From positions 248,001 to 312,000 of the forward strand of contig NZ_JACOGF010000005.1 of NCBI RefSeq assembly GCF_014284335.1: a stretch of DNA of 64,000 bases. Reading direction: 5' to 3'. Below the pieces are notes generated by a model. That model was not told the origin of the DNA, did no database searches, and worked only from the letters and a program-made list of their open reading frames with translations. This stretch comes from Undibacterium hunanense (lineage in GTDB: Bacteria > Pseudomonadota > Gammaproteobacteria > Burkholderiales > Burkholderiaceae_D). The number at the start of each line of letters is the position of its first letter. The stretch's first letter is position 1. The position numbers and the translations under genes are program-made. Positions 8,613-18,156 of the stretch are shown piece by piece.

Positions 8613-8679
8613 TTGTGCTGATATAAGGCAGGATAAGACAGAAGCAATTGCCACCAGTTTCATATGACATTTGTCATAT
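8613..8679 (-). promoter_or_regulatory. Promoter with upstream palindrome for the amidohydrolase gene
   Basis: On the minus strand TTGCTT (8642-8647) and TATATC (8620-8625) are spaced by 16 bp. Fifteen bases further upstream stands the perfect palindrome ATATGACA-TT-TGTCATAT (8662-8679), centred near -57. Position and symmetry fit an activator of the NarL/LuxR family such as the DesR-like regulator encoded downstream. No protein-DNA evidence exists here. Confidence 0.6.
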
Positions 8680-8747
8680 TCAGGGCGCTAACATGAGATT
8701 AGGGCGGAGAGACTGGAATCGAGGGAGAACAGAGGTGGGGCGGGGAA

Positions 8748-8771
8748 GCTGGCAGCATTGACGCTGCCAGC
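8748..8771 (-). terminator. Hairpin after sppA
   Basis: GCTGGCAGC (8748-8756) pairs with GCTGCCAGC (8763-8771), 9 bp with a 6-nt loop, 25 bp past the sppA stop. There is no T-run, so it may be a weak terminator or mRNA end stabiliser. Confidence 0.5.
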
Positions 8772-8795
8772 CCGGTCAGGAATGAGCAATTCGTT

Positions 8796-10652
8796 TTACG
8801 GAACCTTGCACAGACAATGTGTCAGTGCAGTAAAGCTTTTGCCTTCCTTGTTGATTTCTGACAGCCAGGTCAGGTCAGACAGCATTTGTGCCGCTGCTGC
8901 CGGTGGCAGGCCGGTAGGTACGACAGCGACCTTGAACTGGTCTTGCAATATCTGGGCAGTCTTGGCACCAAAGATGCTGAAGATGCGGTCAAACCTGGAT
9001 GGCTCGCGTTCGATATAACTGATGCGATAATCATTACCCAGCTTGGCGCGTGTCGATGCTGATTTCAATGCATCCGCGTAGCTGCCTATGGTATCGACCA
9101 GACCACGTTCCTTGGCTTGCAGACCTGTCCATACACGACCCTGGGCCACGGCATTGATTTTCTCTGGCGTAGTTTTGCGGGCTGCAGCGGCCTTGCCGGT
9201 AAAGTCGGCATAGGTATGGTTGATACTGCTTTGCAGGACTTCAGCAAAACGCGGGTTCAAAGGACGCAAGGGATTGAACGGGTCAGCCAGCCAGGTGGTG
9301 GGTGAACCAGCCGTATGCACGCCCAGTTTGTCCATGGCCTTGTCGGCCGTCGGCAAGATGGCAATGACACCGATGGAGCCAGTGATCGTGGCTTCATCTG
9401 CAATCACTTCATCTGCCGCCATGGATATCCAGTAACCGCCCGATGCAGCGACGTTACCCATGGATACCACTACCGGCTTGCCAGCCTTGCGCGTCAGCTC
9501 CAGTTCACGGCGTATCAACTCTGAACCGAAAGCACTGCCGCCAGGCGAATCTACACGCAGGACGATAGCCTTGATGGCATCGTCTTCACGTGCCTTGCGG
9601 ATCAGGCTGGAGGTGGACAGGCCACCTATGGAGCCCGGGGGTGCCATGCCTTCGCTGATTTCGCCAGAAGCAATGATGACCCCTACCGCATCGCCAAACA
9701 GTTTGGGTTTCTGGCGTGCCAGATAATCGTCAAAAGCCACCTGACGGAAACTCTTGATTTGTTCATCTTTGATGCCGCGTTTGAGCATCAGCTCACGCAA
9801 TTCATCACGGGTTTTCAGACCATCGACCAGCTTGGTGTTGAGCGCCAGTTTGGCGATGTCGCCACCGGCTGCGGCCAGCAACTGGGTCAGGTCATTGATG
9901 CCGTTCATGATGGTGCCTGCCGGCAGCTTGCGGGCTTTTTCCACATCCGTGGTGTAGGTTTTCCACAGGGCTGTGTACAAAAAGCTTTCGGCTTCTGCAG
10001 CTTCTGGCGAAGGTGCATTGGCGACGTAGGGTTCACCAAAGCTCTTGTAATCACCGGCTTTCAGGACGGTGACGGTGACACCCAGTTTGTCCAGCGCGTC
10101 ACGATAATAATTCTGGTAGCGGCCAAAGCCTGTCATCATTACTGAACCCATAGGGTGCAGGTAGACTTCACTGGCATGTGCTGCCAGGTAGTACTGGCGC
10201 TGGTCAAAACTTGAACCCCAGGCCACCACGGTTTTTCCACTGGCCTTGAAGCGGTCAATCGCGGCTGCGACTTCACGCAGCATGGTCAGGCCGGTGCCGC
10301 TCATATCATCCAGCAGCAGGACAACACTGCTGATCTGTGGATCTTTGGCTGCCTGGTCCAACACCCACAGGATGTCACGCAATTGCGTGGTCCGGCGGAC
10401 ATCGCCACGGGCTTCTGCCAGCAGCGTGTCGCGGGCGTTGCCAGAATTCTGTTCAACCAGGGTGCCTTTCAGATCGAGCAGCAAAGCGGTCTTGTCTTCG
10501 ATTTTTTTAGGTCCCCCGCCAAACAGGCCGACGGCAAGCATGATCAGGATGATCAGCAGGATCAGGTTAAGTATGACCCGGCGGCTGAAATCCAGCGCCG
10601 ACCAGGCATATTTGAAACCTTTTCCTATCCAGGTTAGTGGGGTGAAAGCCAT
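8796..10652 (-). CDS. sppA: Signal peptide peptidase SppA, 67-kDa type
   Basis: 618 residues, the usual length of the long (tandem-domain) SppA. A membrane anchor (about 25-46, RRVILNLILLIILIMLAVGLFGG) precedes two S49 peptidase repeats. The general-base lysine is in GDYKSFGEP (Lys203) of the N-terminal repeat and the nucleophile serine in NVAASGGYW (about Ser404) of the C-terminal repeat, as in E. coli SppA where the two halves together form each active site. The enzyme cuts remnant signal peptides in the membrane. It lies 58 bp downstream of the S1/P1 nuclease gene on the same strand. Confidence 0.95.
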   Translation of the reverse strand: MAFTPLTWIGKGFKYAWSALDFSRRVILNLILLIILIMLAVGLFGGGPKKIEDKTALLLDLKGTLVEQNSGNARDTLLAEARGDVRRTTQLRDILWVLDQAAKDPQISSVVLLLDDMSGTGLTMLREVAAAIDRFKASGKTVVAWGSSFDQRQYYLAAHASEVYLHPMGSVMMTGFGRYQNYYRDALDKLGVTVTVLKAGDYKSFGEPYVANAPSPEAAEAESFLYTALWKTYTTDVEKARKLPAGTIMNGINDLTQLLAAAGGDIAKLALNTKLVDGLKTRDELRELMLKRGIKDEQIKSFRQVAFDDYLARQKPKLFGDAVGVIIASGEISEGMAPPGSIGGLSTSSLIRKAREDDAIKAIVLRVDSPGGSAFGSELIRRELELTRKAGKPVVVSMGNVAASGGYWISMAADEVIADEATITGSIGVIAILPTADKAMDKLGVHTAGSPTTWLADPFNPLRPLNPRFAEVLQSSINHTYADFTGKAAAARKTTPEKINAVAQGRVWTGLQAKERGLVDTIGSYADALKSASTRAKLGNDYRISYIEREPSRFDRIFSIFGAKTAQILQDQFKVAVVPTGLPPAAAAQMLSDLTWLSEINKEGKSFTALTHCLCKVP

Positions 10653-10710
10653 AGTGAGTTCGTCCTATTTGTTCAAGTGATTCTAATGAAACGAGTGCTG
10701 TCTTGACTGT

Positions 10711-11724
10711 TTAATCTGGCCAGACGGTTTTCAGCAACTGGGCCAGATGGGCACCGGCGCGGGCCAGGGCATCATCTTTCAGACTGGCCATGGTTTTTTC
10801 ATATTCCAGTGGCAAAGCGATAGACCAGTTATTGCCTTTTTGGTTCGGTGTGCTTTTGCTGAATTGGGTGCCGGCAAACAAAATCCTTGCATCGCGAATG
10901 GCATCATTTGCCCACAGCACTGGCAGTTCTTCAATGGATGCATTGGCCAGGGTCAGGGTTTTGGCTTTTTTGGTCAGTGTTTCATTCATGCGGCCACGCT
11001 TGTATTGCTGTGGCAAGTCATCCCACAGCGAATGCAGGTTGCCGCAAGGGCATTGCAGGGCATTACCGCCTACAGTATTGGTGGCATGGTCATACTGACC
11101 TTCATCCGGGTTGATGATCTTGCCTTCGGCATTCAGGAAGATGGAGCCGACATGCAGAGGCTGGTGCAAGTCGCCGACATAATGCGTGAGCAGGGTCAGG
11201 GCTTCTTGCTTGTCCTTGAAATTGAAGGGCTTGGGCTGTGGTTTGTCTTGCAGCACCAGGACGGCAGCACGGATGGCATTGACCACGTCATGGTCGCTGG
11301 TGCCGACATAGCCGGTTTTGTATTGGTCATGTTGCAGGGCCACGTCCGCGTAATGGTATTGCTTGTGGCAGTTTTCTTCGCCGCTGGCGGGCTTGCAATT
11401 GGTGTCATTGCGTTTCACATAATCGCTCATGGCAGCAATGCCTGCGGCGGTTTCAAACGATGCACATTCCGGATAACGGCCCGTGGACGTGTAGGCATAG
11501 TCTTTTTCAGGGGATATACCTTTGACGCAATCACCCCAGACCGCCACTTTTTCCAGTGTATTGTCACCCAGCAGGGCTTTGACCTGAGCGCCCGCCTTGC
11601 TGCCTGTCAGCAGGGAATCGGCAATTGCTCCCACGGTCTGGTGGCCATCGGCACCCCAGGCAAAACTCAATTGTGGCAGGCTGGCCATGGCCAGCATCAG
11701 GGCGGAAATCAGTATCTTTTTCAT
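10711..11724 (-). CDS. Periplasmic/secreted S1/P1-type nuclease
   Basis: 337 residues. A signal peptide ends at SFA so that the mature protein begins with Trp23 (WGADGHQ), whose backbone and side chain bind zinc in this family. Further zinc-ligand motifs are visible: YHYADV, HYVGDLHQPLHVG and the LHSLWDD segment. S1/P1 nucleases are single-strand-preferring nucleases that release 5' nucleotides and need three zinc ions. The length is a little above plant and fungal members. Likely a nutrient-scavenging enzyme; co-directional with sppA. Confidence 0.9.
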   Translation of the reverse strand: MKKILISALMLAMASLPQLSFAWGADGHQTVGAIADSLLTGSKAGAQVKALLGDNTLEKVAVWGDCVKGISPEKDYAYTSTGRYPECASFETAAGIAAMSDYVKRNDTNCKPASGEENCHKQYHYADVALQHDQYKTGYVGTSDHDVVNAIRAAVLVLQDKPQPKPFNFKDKQEALTLLTHYVGDLHQPLHVGSIFLNAEGKIINPDEGQYDHATNTVGGNALQCPCGNLHSLWDDLPQQYKRGRMNETLTKKAKTLTLANASIEELPVLWANDAIRDARILFAGTQFSKSTPNQKGNNWSIALPLEYEKTMASLKDDALARAGAHLAQLLKTVWPD

Positions 11725-12001
11725 AGGAAGTTCAGATAGCGGTTAAGGAAGGTACGATCGCAAGTTACGGTCACAAGTATCGTCAATGGTAATACACAAA
11801 GATGACGAGGATATAGCAAACTGCAACTTTGTGTACAGGCCAGTGAGCATATAGCAGACGCATGTTGATCACGCTGGCATACAAGTGCCAGATTTGTCGC
11901 TGATGCGCAGCACATCCTGCTGAGTACGTGCTGGTGGACCTGTGGCCTGACCTGCTGTAAAAGTATGGGGATTTGGATGGGGATGGATCACCTGAGGTGA
12001 T

Positions 12002-12712
12002 TTATTTGCTGCGCCCCGCGTTTTGGACCTGAAAACTGTCCAGTTGCACGTGGTACAAGTTATTCAGGCCGACCAGCTCGGTAGCGGGTCTGGATATCCA
12101 TTCCAGGTTTTCAAAGACGATGACCCAGTGTTTGGGCATGCCCGGTTTTTCGTGCTCAAGCACAAAGCGTATCGGCAGGCTGATGCCAGCCTCATTGCTT
12201 TGATACAGCACGGTTCCCTCCATGCTGGCAGAAAAGCTGAATTCCATCTTCATGGGTTTGCCGCTATCAGGTTGTAGCCAGACTTTTGCTGTCTGTGGAC
12301 GTTTTTTCGTGCCCAGTTTCAGCGTGTATACGGCCCAGGTGTCGCCATCGATCATTTGATCTGCTTCCCTTTGGTGGAAGGTGACGCCACTCAATACCAG
12401 ATTGGGGTGATTGGCAATGGGGCTGGAAACATGGGTCTTGCTGCTTGGTATTGCCCCTGGCAGGTTTTCGATAGTCCGTACCGGTTCTCCATTGGCCCAT
12501 TTGCTTAGCTTGGCCCGTTTGGCAAACTGGCTGGGGCTGAGCCAGTTTTTTTCTTCTTCGGTATAGCTTGAATCCACTGTGGCAGCGACCCAGGTTTTGC
12601 TGAGTTCTATCTGGGTGAAGAATTTTTGCCACAGGATATCTTCATCGGCCTGAGCGCAGGCTGGCAAGACGAAGGCAAAGATGCTGAAGACGAACAGATG
12701 GAAAGTTTTCAT
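12002..12712 (-). CDS. Exported protein of unknown function
   Basis: 236 residues from the ATG at 12712, which opens a typical signal peptide (MKTFHLFVFSIFAFVLP, then ACAQADED); the Cys makes a lipoprotein possible but the LPAC box is not canonical. The mature part is mixed alpha/beta with many short strands (VWLQPDSGKPMKMEFSFSAS, PIRFVLEHEKPGMPKHWVIVFENLEWI). No family was recognised. It stands alone between the nuclease and prfC, with about 276 bp of gene-free sequence (11725-12001) after it. Confidence 0.6.
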   Translation of the reverse strand: MKTFHLFVFSIFAFVLPACAQADEDILWQKFFTQIELSKTWVAATVDSSYTEEEKNWLSPSQFAKRAKLSKWANGEPVRTIENLPGAIPSSKTHVSSPIANHPNLVLSGVTFHQREADQMIDGDTWAVYTLKLGTKKRPQTAKVWLQPDSGKPMKMEFSFSASMEGTVLYQSNEAGISLPIRFVLEHEKPGMPKHWVIVFENLEWISRPATELVGLNNLYHVQLDSFQVQNAGRSK

Positions 12713-12923
12713 GTCGGCTGCAAAATTGAATGAAGAGTAACTGTTGCTCTTATAGCATTCTTGTAGCCTGATTGGCAATCTTTATTGCTTACTTATTGCA
12801 TATTTATTTCATACTTATTTCTTATCTCTTGCTGCTTATTCTACGGTTATTCGCCGGTTATTCGACTTCGCTCCCAATACCAGCTAAACTTGCGTGTTTT
12901 TCTCCCATTTTTGCGGCATCAGC

Positions 12924-14618
12924 ATGAACACCATGAACCCATCCCCAGACGACAGCGCGCAAGCTGCCAACGAGATCCCAGAGACAGCCTCGGAATCGAC
13001 GACGACCAGTGCGCCATCGAAAGATCTGATCAGCCGCGAAGTGGCACGTCGCCGTACTTTCGGTATTATTTCCCATCCGGATGCGGGTAAAACCACGCTG
13101 ACTGAAAAGTTGCTGATGTTTTCGGGTGCGATTCAACTGGCTGGCACAGTCAAGGCGCGCAAGAGCGGTCGCCATGCGACTTCCGACTGGATGGAAATCG
13201 AAAAGCAACGCGGCATTTCGGTTGCTTCATCGGTCATGCAGTTTGAATACCGCGACCATGTGGTCAATTTGCTCGACACGCCGGGTCACCAGGACTTTTC
13301 TGAAGATACCTACCGCGTACTGACGGCTGTCGATTCGGCCCTGATGGTGATCGATGCCGCCAAGGGTGTGGAAGAGCAGACCATCAAGCTGCTGAACGTT
13401 TGCCGCATGCGCAATACGCCCATCATCACCTTCGTCAACAAGATGGACCGCGAAACCCGCGACCCGCTGGAATTGCTGGATGAACTGGAATCAGTACTGA
13501 AGATACAGTGCGCACCAGTAACCTGGCCTATTGGCATGGGCAAGACTTTCCGTGGTGTGTACCATATCCTGAAAGATGAGATTCTGCTGTTCACGCCGGG
13601 CAGCGAACGTGCGGATCAGGAATTTGAAGTCATCAAGGGCATCAATAATCCGCGTCTGGTAGAGATGTTCCCGCTGGAAATTGAACAACTGAAGATGGAA
13701 GTTGAACTGGTGCATGGCGCATCCCATCCATTCAGTCTGGAAGACTTTTTGGCAGGTGTGCAGACACCGGTATTCTTTGGCTCTGCCATCAACAACTTTG
13801 GCGTGCGTGAAATCCTGAACGCCTTGCTGGACTGGGCACCAGCGCCGCGTGAGCGTGATGCGACCATCCGTTCAGTGGAACCGAAAGAAACACCGTTTTC
13901 TGGCTTTATTTTCAAAATCCAGGCAAATATGGACCCGGCCCACCGTGACCGTATTGCCTTCCTGCGCGTATGTTCCGGTCGTTTTGAACGTGGCATGAAA
14001 CTTAAACATCTGCGCCTGAACCGCGAGATCAAGGTGTCGTCTGTCGTCACCTTCATGGCATCGTCACGTGAACAGGTGGAAGAGGCTTACGCCGGTGATA
14101 TCATCGGTTTGCCTAACCATGGCAATATGCAGATAGGCGACAGTTTTTCTGAAGGCGAGCTGCTGCAATTTACCGGCATCCCTTACTTTGCACCAGATTT
14201 TTTCCGTACAGCACGTATTTTGAACCCGCTGAAGATCAAGCAATTGCAAAAAGGCTTGCAGCAATTGGGCGAAGAGGGCGCGGTGCAGGTATTCAAGCCC
14301 GTCGTCAGCAGCGATCTGGTGCTGGGTGCGGTTGGTGTCCTGCAGTTTGAAGTGGTCGCCAGCCGTCTTAAAAATGAATACGGTGTAGATGCCGTGTTTG
14401 AAGGCACCAGCATCAGCAGCGCGCGCTGGATCAGTTGCGAAGACAAGAAAATGCTGGCCGACTTTGAACGCTCCAGTGCCGGTGGCAACATCGCGTACGA
14501 TGCTGCAGGCAACATGGCTTACCTGGCGACATCAGGTGTGAATCTGAAGTTGACGCAAGAACGTTGGCCTGGCGTAACTTTCCATGCGACACGTGAACAT
14601 GCGGCCAAATTGAGCTAA
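12924..14618 (+). CDS. prfC: Peptide chain release factor 3 (RF3)
   Basis: 564 residues from the ATG at 12924 (a second ATG follows at 12933; the ribosome site is weak). G-domain motifs: G1 [15 protein letters not shown]3 DTPGHQDF, G4 NKMD, followed by beta-barrel domains II and III (FRGVYH, AQVFKPV-type [10 protein letters not shown]). RF3 is the GTPase that removes RF1/RF2 from the ribosome after peptide release. An N-terminal extension of about 35 polar residues precedes [19 protein letters not shown], longer than in E. coli RF3 (529 aa); it is acidic and Ser/Thr-rich and may be disordered. Confidence 0.96.
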   Translation: MNTMNPSPDDSAQAANEIPETASESTTTSAPSKDLISREVARRRTFGIISHPDAGKTTLTEKLLMFSGAIQLAGTVKARKSGRHATSDWMEIEKQRGISVASSVMQFEYRDHVVNLLDTPGHQDFSEDTYRVLTAVDSALMVIDAAKGVEEQTIKLLNVCRMRNTPIITFVNKMDRETRDPLELLDELESVLKIQCAPVTWPIGMGKTFRGVYHILKDEILLFTPGSERADQEFEVIKGINNPRLVEMFPLEIEQLKMEVELVHGASHPFSLEDFLAGVQTPVFFGSAINNFGVREILNALLDWAPAPRERDATIRSVEPKETPFSGFIFKIQANMDPAHRDRIAFLRVCSGRFERGMKLKHLRLNREIKVSSVVTFMASSREQVEEAYAGDIIGLPNHGNMQIGDSFSEGELLQFTGIPYFAPDFFRTARILNPLKIKQLQKGLQQLGEEGAVQVFKPVVSSDLVLGAVGVLQFEVVASRLKNEYGVDAVFEGTSISSARWISCEDKKMLADFERSSAGGNIAYDAAGNMAYLATSGVNLKLTQERWPGVTFHATREHAAKLS

Positions 14619-14697
14619 GTTAACTGGCAGGCGCAAGCAGAAACAGCTATGAGCAAGCACAATCAAGCATAAACAAGCGCACACAAAACGAATCAAC

Positions 14698-14735
14698 AAG
14701 CGGCTGACAGGGCTAAAAGTGCCTGTCAGCCGCTT
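14698..14735 (+). terminator. Hairpin downstream of prfC
   Basis: AAGCGGCTGACAGG (14698-14711) and CCTGTCAGCCGCTT (14722-14735) form a perfect 14-bp stem with a 10-nt loop, ending in TTTGTCATT. It lies 80 bp past the stop. The rest of 14736-14996 shows nothing recognisable. Confidence 0.75.
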
Positions 14736-14996
14736 TGTCATTGGTGCTTACAAAATCGCCTTGAATGCAGATTTTAATTTGCTAACATGGTGATTTAGAT
14801 CGCATTTTTTGCGCAATGCAATGACATAGGGCTGTCATACTGCAAGCGCAAAGTGGAGCTTGATCCTGTTGCTGAAACAGTATGACGATATGCTGGCATG
14901 TATGTTGGCTATAGGCGTTGACTGTATGCACGATGCTTCCAGGCAATTCCATTCCCTTCCCGATTTTCTGTTGCAACTTTAATGAGGAGCGTGATC

Positions 14997-15311
14997 ATGG
15001 CATTATTTTTTATTGAAGCCGTCCGTTATGACGACAGTGGGCAGCGTATCGCCAAGGTACGCTGGGGCAAGAGCAAGGGCGGGCAGGTCATGCCGCCCAC
15101 CATGGTCGATGATCCGCAAGAGGCCGATGTACAGGCCGTGCTGGACACGATCGCCAATGGCGACGAAGTCATCCCGAAATTCAGCAACGGTAATGGCATC
15201 ATCCTTGGCCCCAAAGTGGTCGGCATCCAGTATGAAGATGGTGCGCACGGCCTGAGCTCTGCCAGTGATGATGTACCCGGCCACAGCCTGAACGACCTGC
15301 CTTCTTTCTGA
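14997..15311 (+). CDS. Small conserved protein, DUF3892-like
   Basis: 104 residues. The ATG at 14997 sits 7 bp after GAGGAG (14984-14989), which rules out the ATG at 14982 overlapping that site. It is a small soluble alpha/beta protein: strand ALFFIEAVRYDDSG, basic turn IAKVRWGKSKGG, a helix around EADVQAVLDTIANGDEVI and a final strand GPKVVGIQYEDG. The arrangement resembles DUF3892 proteins, whose function is not known. It is monocistronic, with hairpins on both sides. Confidence 0.7.
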   Translation: MALFFIEAVRYDDSGQRIAKVRWGKSKGGQVMPPTMVDDPQEADVQAVLDTIANGDEVIPKFSNGNGIILGPKVVGIQYEDGAHGLSSASDDVPGHSLNDLPSF

Positions 15312-15339
15312 TCTTATTGATGGTTTTCTTTATGATGCC

Positions 15340-15401
15340 AGCACGCTGCTGACACCGCTGTAGCCTATCATGGCTGACAGGATGTGTGCCGGCAGCGTGC
15401 T
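15340..15401 (+). terminator. Long-loop hairpin after the small protein gene
   Basis: AGCACGCTGC (15340-15349) and GCAGCGTGCT (15392-15401) pair perfectly around a 42-nt loop, then TTTCTGTCTATCTTTCTG follows. It may be a terminator. The remainder of the 313-bp gap to the next gene shows no gene. Confidence 0.5.
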
Positions 15402-15624
15402 TTCTGTCTATCTTTCTGTCTATTAGCCTGTATGCATATGCGCAGGCCTGATATATGCAAATAAGAAATACTTCGTTGTCCTTGAAAGTCCAGACTCCAT
15501 ATCATATGCAGGTCGCCAGATAATTTGAGTTCATTCCTGATGATGAAATGAGTTCTGCTTGTCTGGCCTGTTGCGATTTACTGGCATTTGCCGTCTTCTA
15601 CGGTTGCCTCCCTTTTTCAGGATT

Positions 15625-16434
15625 ATGATGAAACTCTTGACCAAAAAAACAATATCCACTTTGCTGGCCAGTGTCGTTCTGGCTGGTGCGTCCTTGTCTG
15701 CTACAGCAGCCGATCTGCTAGATACCGTCAAGACCCGTGGAACGCTGAAAATTGCGCTGGAAGGTACTTATCCTCCGTTTAATTTCAAAGATACCAAAAC
15801 CAATGAACTGGCCGGTTTCGATGTTGATGTCGCCAAGCTGCTGGCCGCTAAACTGGGCGTTAAGCCGGAATTCGTTACCTCGGAATGGAGTGGCATCCTG
15901 GCTGGTTTGTCCGCCGGTAAATTTGATGTCATCGTCAACCAGGTCGGTATCACAGACAAACGCCAGGAAACTTTTGATTTCTCTGACCCTTACACCGTTT
16001 CCAGTGCCCAGCTCATCGTCAAGAAAGATGACAAGCGTGTTTTCAAAAGCCTGGAAGACCTGAAAGGCAAAAAACTGGGCGTCGGGCAGGGCAGCAACTA
16101 TGAAGAACGCGCCAAGGCAGTTGCCGGTATTGAAGTTAAAAGCTATCCGGGTGCGCCAGAATACCTGCAGGATCTGGCCGCAGGCCGTGTCGATGCCGCA
16201 CTCAATGACAGTCTGATGGTCGCCTATCTGCTGAAAGCAAGCTCCTTGCCGATCAAGGCGGGCGCACCTGTTGGTGAACTGGCCAAGAACGGCATCCCGT
16301 TCCAGAAGGGCAACCCAAAATTTGCCGCCGCCCTGAACAAGGCACTGGCAGACATCATCAAGGATGGCAGCTTTGCCAAGGTATCCAATAAATGGTTTGG
16401 CAAGGATGTCAGCAAGGCACCTGCAGCGCAATAA
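15625..16434 (+). CDS. Amino-acid ABC transporter substrate-binding protein
   Basis: 269 residues from ATGATG at 15625, opening a signal peptide that ends at ATAAD. It is a family-3 periplasmic receptor (SBP_bac_3): GTLKIALEGTYPPFNFKD, ELAGFDVDVAKLLAAKLG, DVIVNQVGITDKRQETFDFSDPYTVS, and the second-lobe GVGQGSNYEERA. The closest functional type by pattern is the cystine/polar amino-acid receptor group (FliY/TcyJ-like). It delivers the ligand to the permease encoded 130 bp downstream. A T-tailed hairpin separates the two genes, which would keep receptor output above permease output. Confidence 0.88.
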   Translation: MMKLLTKKTISTLLASVVLAGASLSATAADLLDTVKTRGTLKIALEGTYPPFNFKDTKTNELAGFDVDVAKLLAAKLGVKPEFVTSEWSGILAGLSAGKFDVIVNQVGITDKRQETFDFSDPYTVSSAQLIVKKDDKRVFKSLEDLKGKKLGVGQGSNYEERAKAVAGIEVKSYPGAPEYLQDLAAGRVDAALNDSLMVAYLLKASSLPIKAGAPVGELAKNGIPFQKGNPKFAAALNKALADIIKDGSFAKVSNKWFGKDVSKAPAAQ

Positions 16435-16518
16435 GCTACAATCCAGGGCGACTTTGCTTTGCGAAGAGCAATAGCCGCCCGATACGCTGTATGATTAAGT
16501 GGGTATCGCTCACTTCAC

Positions 16519-16551
16519 ATATCCCCGTTCAGCAAGGCGGGGATATTTCTT
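16519..16551 (+). terminator. Attenuator-like hairpin between receptor and permease
   Basis: ATATCCCCG (16519-16527) pairs with CGGGGATAT (16538-16546), 9 bp with a 10-nt loop, then TTCTTTTT. It stands 13 bp before the permease start, within the probable operon. Confidence 0.75.
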
Positions 16552-16563
16552 TTTAAAGCCGCC

Positions 16564-17223
16564 ATGGAACTTTTAGAATTGCTGCAGATGGCCGCCCCGG
16601 TCATGATGAAGGGGGTTGCCTATACCTTGTTATTTGCGATTGGTGCCATGGCTGGTGGCCTGATACTGGGATTTGTGCTTGCCGTCGCGCGCATACTGCC
16701 GTTTGCCGTGATCAGTACCCCGGCAGCCATCTATGTCAGCCTGATACGTGGCACGCCGCTGCTGGTACAGATTTTTGTCATCTACTATGGCTTGCCCGGC
16801 ATAGGCATAGAATTTTCTGCTACTGCAGCCGGTATCCTGGCGCTGAGCCTGAATGCGGGCGCTTATCTGTCAGAAAGCATACGCGGAGCCATCCTGGGTG
16901 TCAGTCGTGGCCAGTGGCTGGCCAGTTCCAGTCTGGGATTGAACTACGGGCAGGCTCTGCGCTATATCGTGGTGCCGCAAGCCATGCGTATTGCCGTGCC
17001 ATCCATGAGCAATACCCTGATCAGCCTGATCAAGGATACCTCGCTGGTATCGGTCATCACGGTGACGGAGTTGATGCTGGCGACCAAGGAAGTCATCGCC
17101 ACCAGTTTTCGCCCCTTACCGCTGTATATTGCGGCAGCCTGCGTCTACTGGGCCCTGAGCCTGTGTTTTGAAGTGGTGCAACGACGCCTGGAAAAACGTC
17201 TGCAAAAAGCGCATCAGGTGTGA
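16564..17223 (+). CDS. Amino-acid ABC transporter permease
   Basis: 219 residues, the normal length for His/Glu/Cys-type permeases. Five hydrophobic segments are visible, with YVSLIRGTPLLVQIFVIYYGLPGIG early and the cytoplasmic EAA loop SRGQWLASSSLGLNYGQALRYIVVPQA (about 117-143), which docks the ATPase. It forms the membrane channel for the receptor encoded upstream. No ATP-binding protein gene follows: the next gene is on the opposite strand, so the ATPase must be encoded elsewhere. Confidence 0.9.
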   Translation: MELLELLQMAAPVMMKGVAYTLLFAIGAMAGGLILGFVLAVARILPFAVISTPAAIYVSLIRGTPLLVQIFVIYYGLPGIGIEFSATAAGILALSLNAGAYLSESIRGAILGVSRGQWLASSSLGLNYGQALRYIVVPQAMRIAVPSMSNTLISLIKDTSLVSVITVTELMLATKEVIATSFRPLPLYIAAACVYWALSLCFEVVQRRLEKRLQKAHQV

Positions 17224-17255
17224 TGGCAACGCTGTTCAGTGTTTTCAGTATTTCT

Positions 17256-18017
17256 TCAAAGCTTCTTCAATCGCGGTGCCAGTGAAAGCAGGACCAATGC
17301 CATCGCGATGGGCAGGGTGGAGATGAAGCCGAAATATTGAAAGCCGAATGCACCCAGTATGCCGCCGCTAAAAAAGGCCGATACCAGCATCAGATGCAGG
17401 CGCAGCTTTTGCATGTTGGCACCGACCTGATTTTGCTTGCCGGCCTCACCCTCAGTTTCACCCTCACTCTTGCCCTGATGTCGGTTCCAGTAAATCAGTT
17501 TACCCATTTCTATACCGATATCCGTCACCAGCCCGGTCACATGGGTGGTACGGATTTCTGCATTTGATATCTTGGTGATCAGGGCATTTTGTAGACCCAT
17601 GACATAACATAGCAAGACGGTCGTCAGCGACACGGTAACGACAGCATGTTCTTGCAGGCGGACACCGACCAGGCCAAATAACAATAGCAGCAAGGCTTCC
17701 AGCAAGAGCACAGGTGTGTACACATAACGGAACTGGTTGCGTTTGGCATAATTGACGATTAGCGCAGTACAGGCCGCACCCCAGGCAAAAGCGAACAACA
17801 TGAAAAGGGCGGCAAAGGCAGGCAGGAATTTACCAAGCATGAAATCGTCCGCTGCCGATGACAGCATACCGGTCATGTGTGAGGTGTATTGTCCGACCGC
17901 TAAAAAACCACCGGCATTCAGGGCACCAGCCACGCAGGCCAGTGTGACACCCAGATGCCGGTTGGATTGCGGCGTCCGCTTGGGCGAGGTCAGGCTCGAC
18001 AGGTAATGTAAGGGCAT
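17256..18017 (-). CDS. DUF1275 (YoaK-type) membrane protein
   Basis: 253 residues with six probable membrane helices. The N-terminal GVTLACVAGALNAGGFLAVGQYTSHMTG motif, followed by a helix pair and GLQNALITKISNAEIRTTHVTGLVTDIGIEMG, is the two-half signature of DUF1275 (YoaK) proteins. Between helices 4 and 5 there is a charged Glu/Gly-rich cytoplasmic loop (KSEGETEGEAGKQ). Function is unknown in the family. It converges on the ABC permease gene and has no obvious operon partner. Confidence 0.88.
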   Translation of the reverse strand: MPLHYLSSLTSPKRTPQSNRHLGVTLACVAGALNAGGFLAVGQYTSHMTGMLSSAADDFMLGKFLPAFAALFMLFAFAWGAACTALIVNYAKRNQFRYVYTPVLLLEALLLLLFGLVGVRLQEHAVVTVSLTTVLLCYVMGLQNALITKISNAEIRTTHVTGLVTDIGIEMGKLIYWNRHQGKSEGETEGEAGKQNQVGANMQKLRLHLMLVSAFFSGGILGAFGFQYFGFISTLPIAMALVLLSLAPRLKKL

Positions 18018-18122
18018 GGCAACCTGGAAAGTTTGCTTTGCTTCCAGTGTAGCCTAAAACCAGCTTTGATAACCACCACATATAGCCAGTCCCGATAAGC
18101 TGCACCTGCCCGGGCAGGCACA

Positions 18123-18149
18123 CACCGGTCATGGAGTGCATGACCGGTG
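18123..18149 (-). terminator. Hairpin after the halogenase gene
   Basis: CACCGGTCATG (18123-18133) and CATGACCGGTG (18139-18149) form an 11-bp stem with a 5-nt loop, directly past the halogenase stop at 18157. No T-run on the minus strand. Confidence 0.55.
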
Positions 18150-18156
18150 ATGTGGC

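Noticed and set aside
10747..11739. Plus-strand open frame (330 codons) opposite the S1/P1 nuclease gene
   Set aside because: The nuclease on the other strand has a signal peptide and zinc motifs; the antisense frame has no protein-like pattern.
15718..16431. Minus-strand open frame (237 codons) opposite the amino-acid receptor gene
   Set aside because: Shadow frame of a conserved receptor gene.
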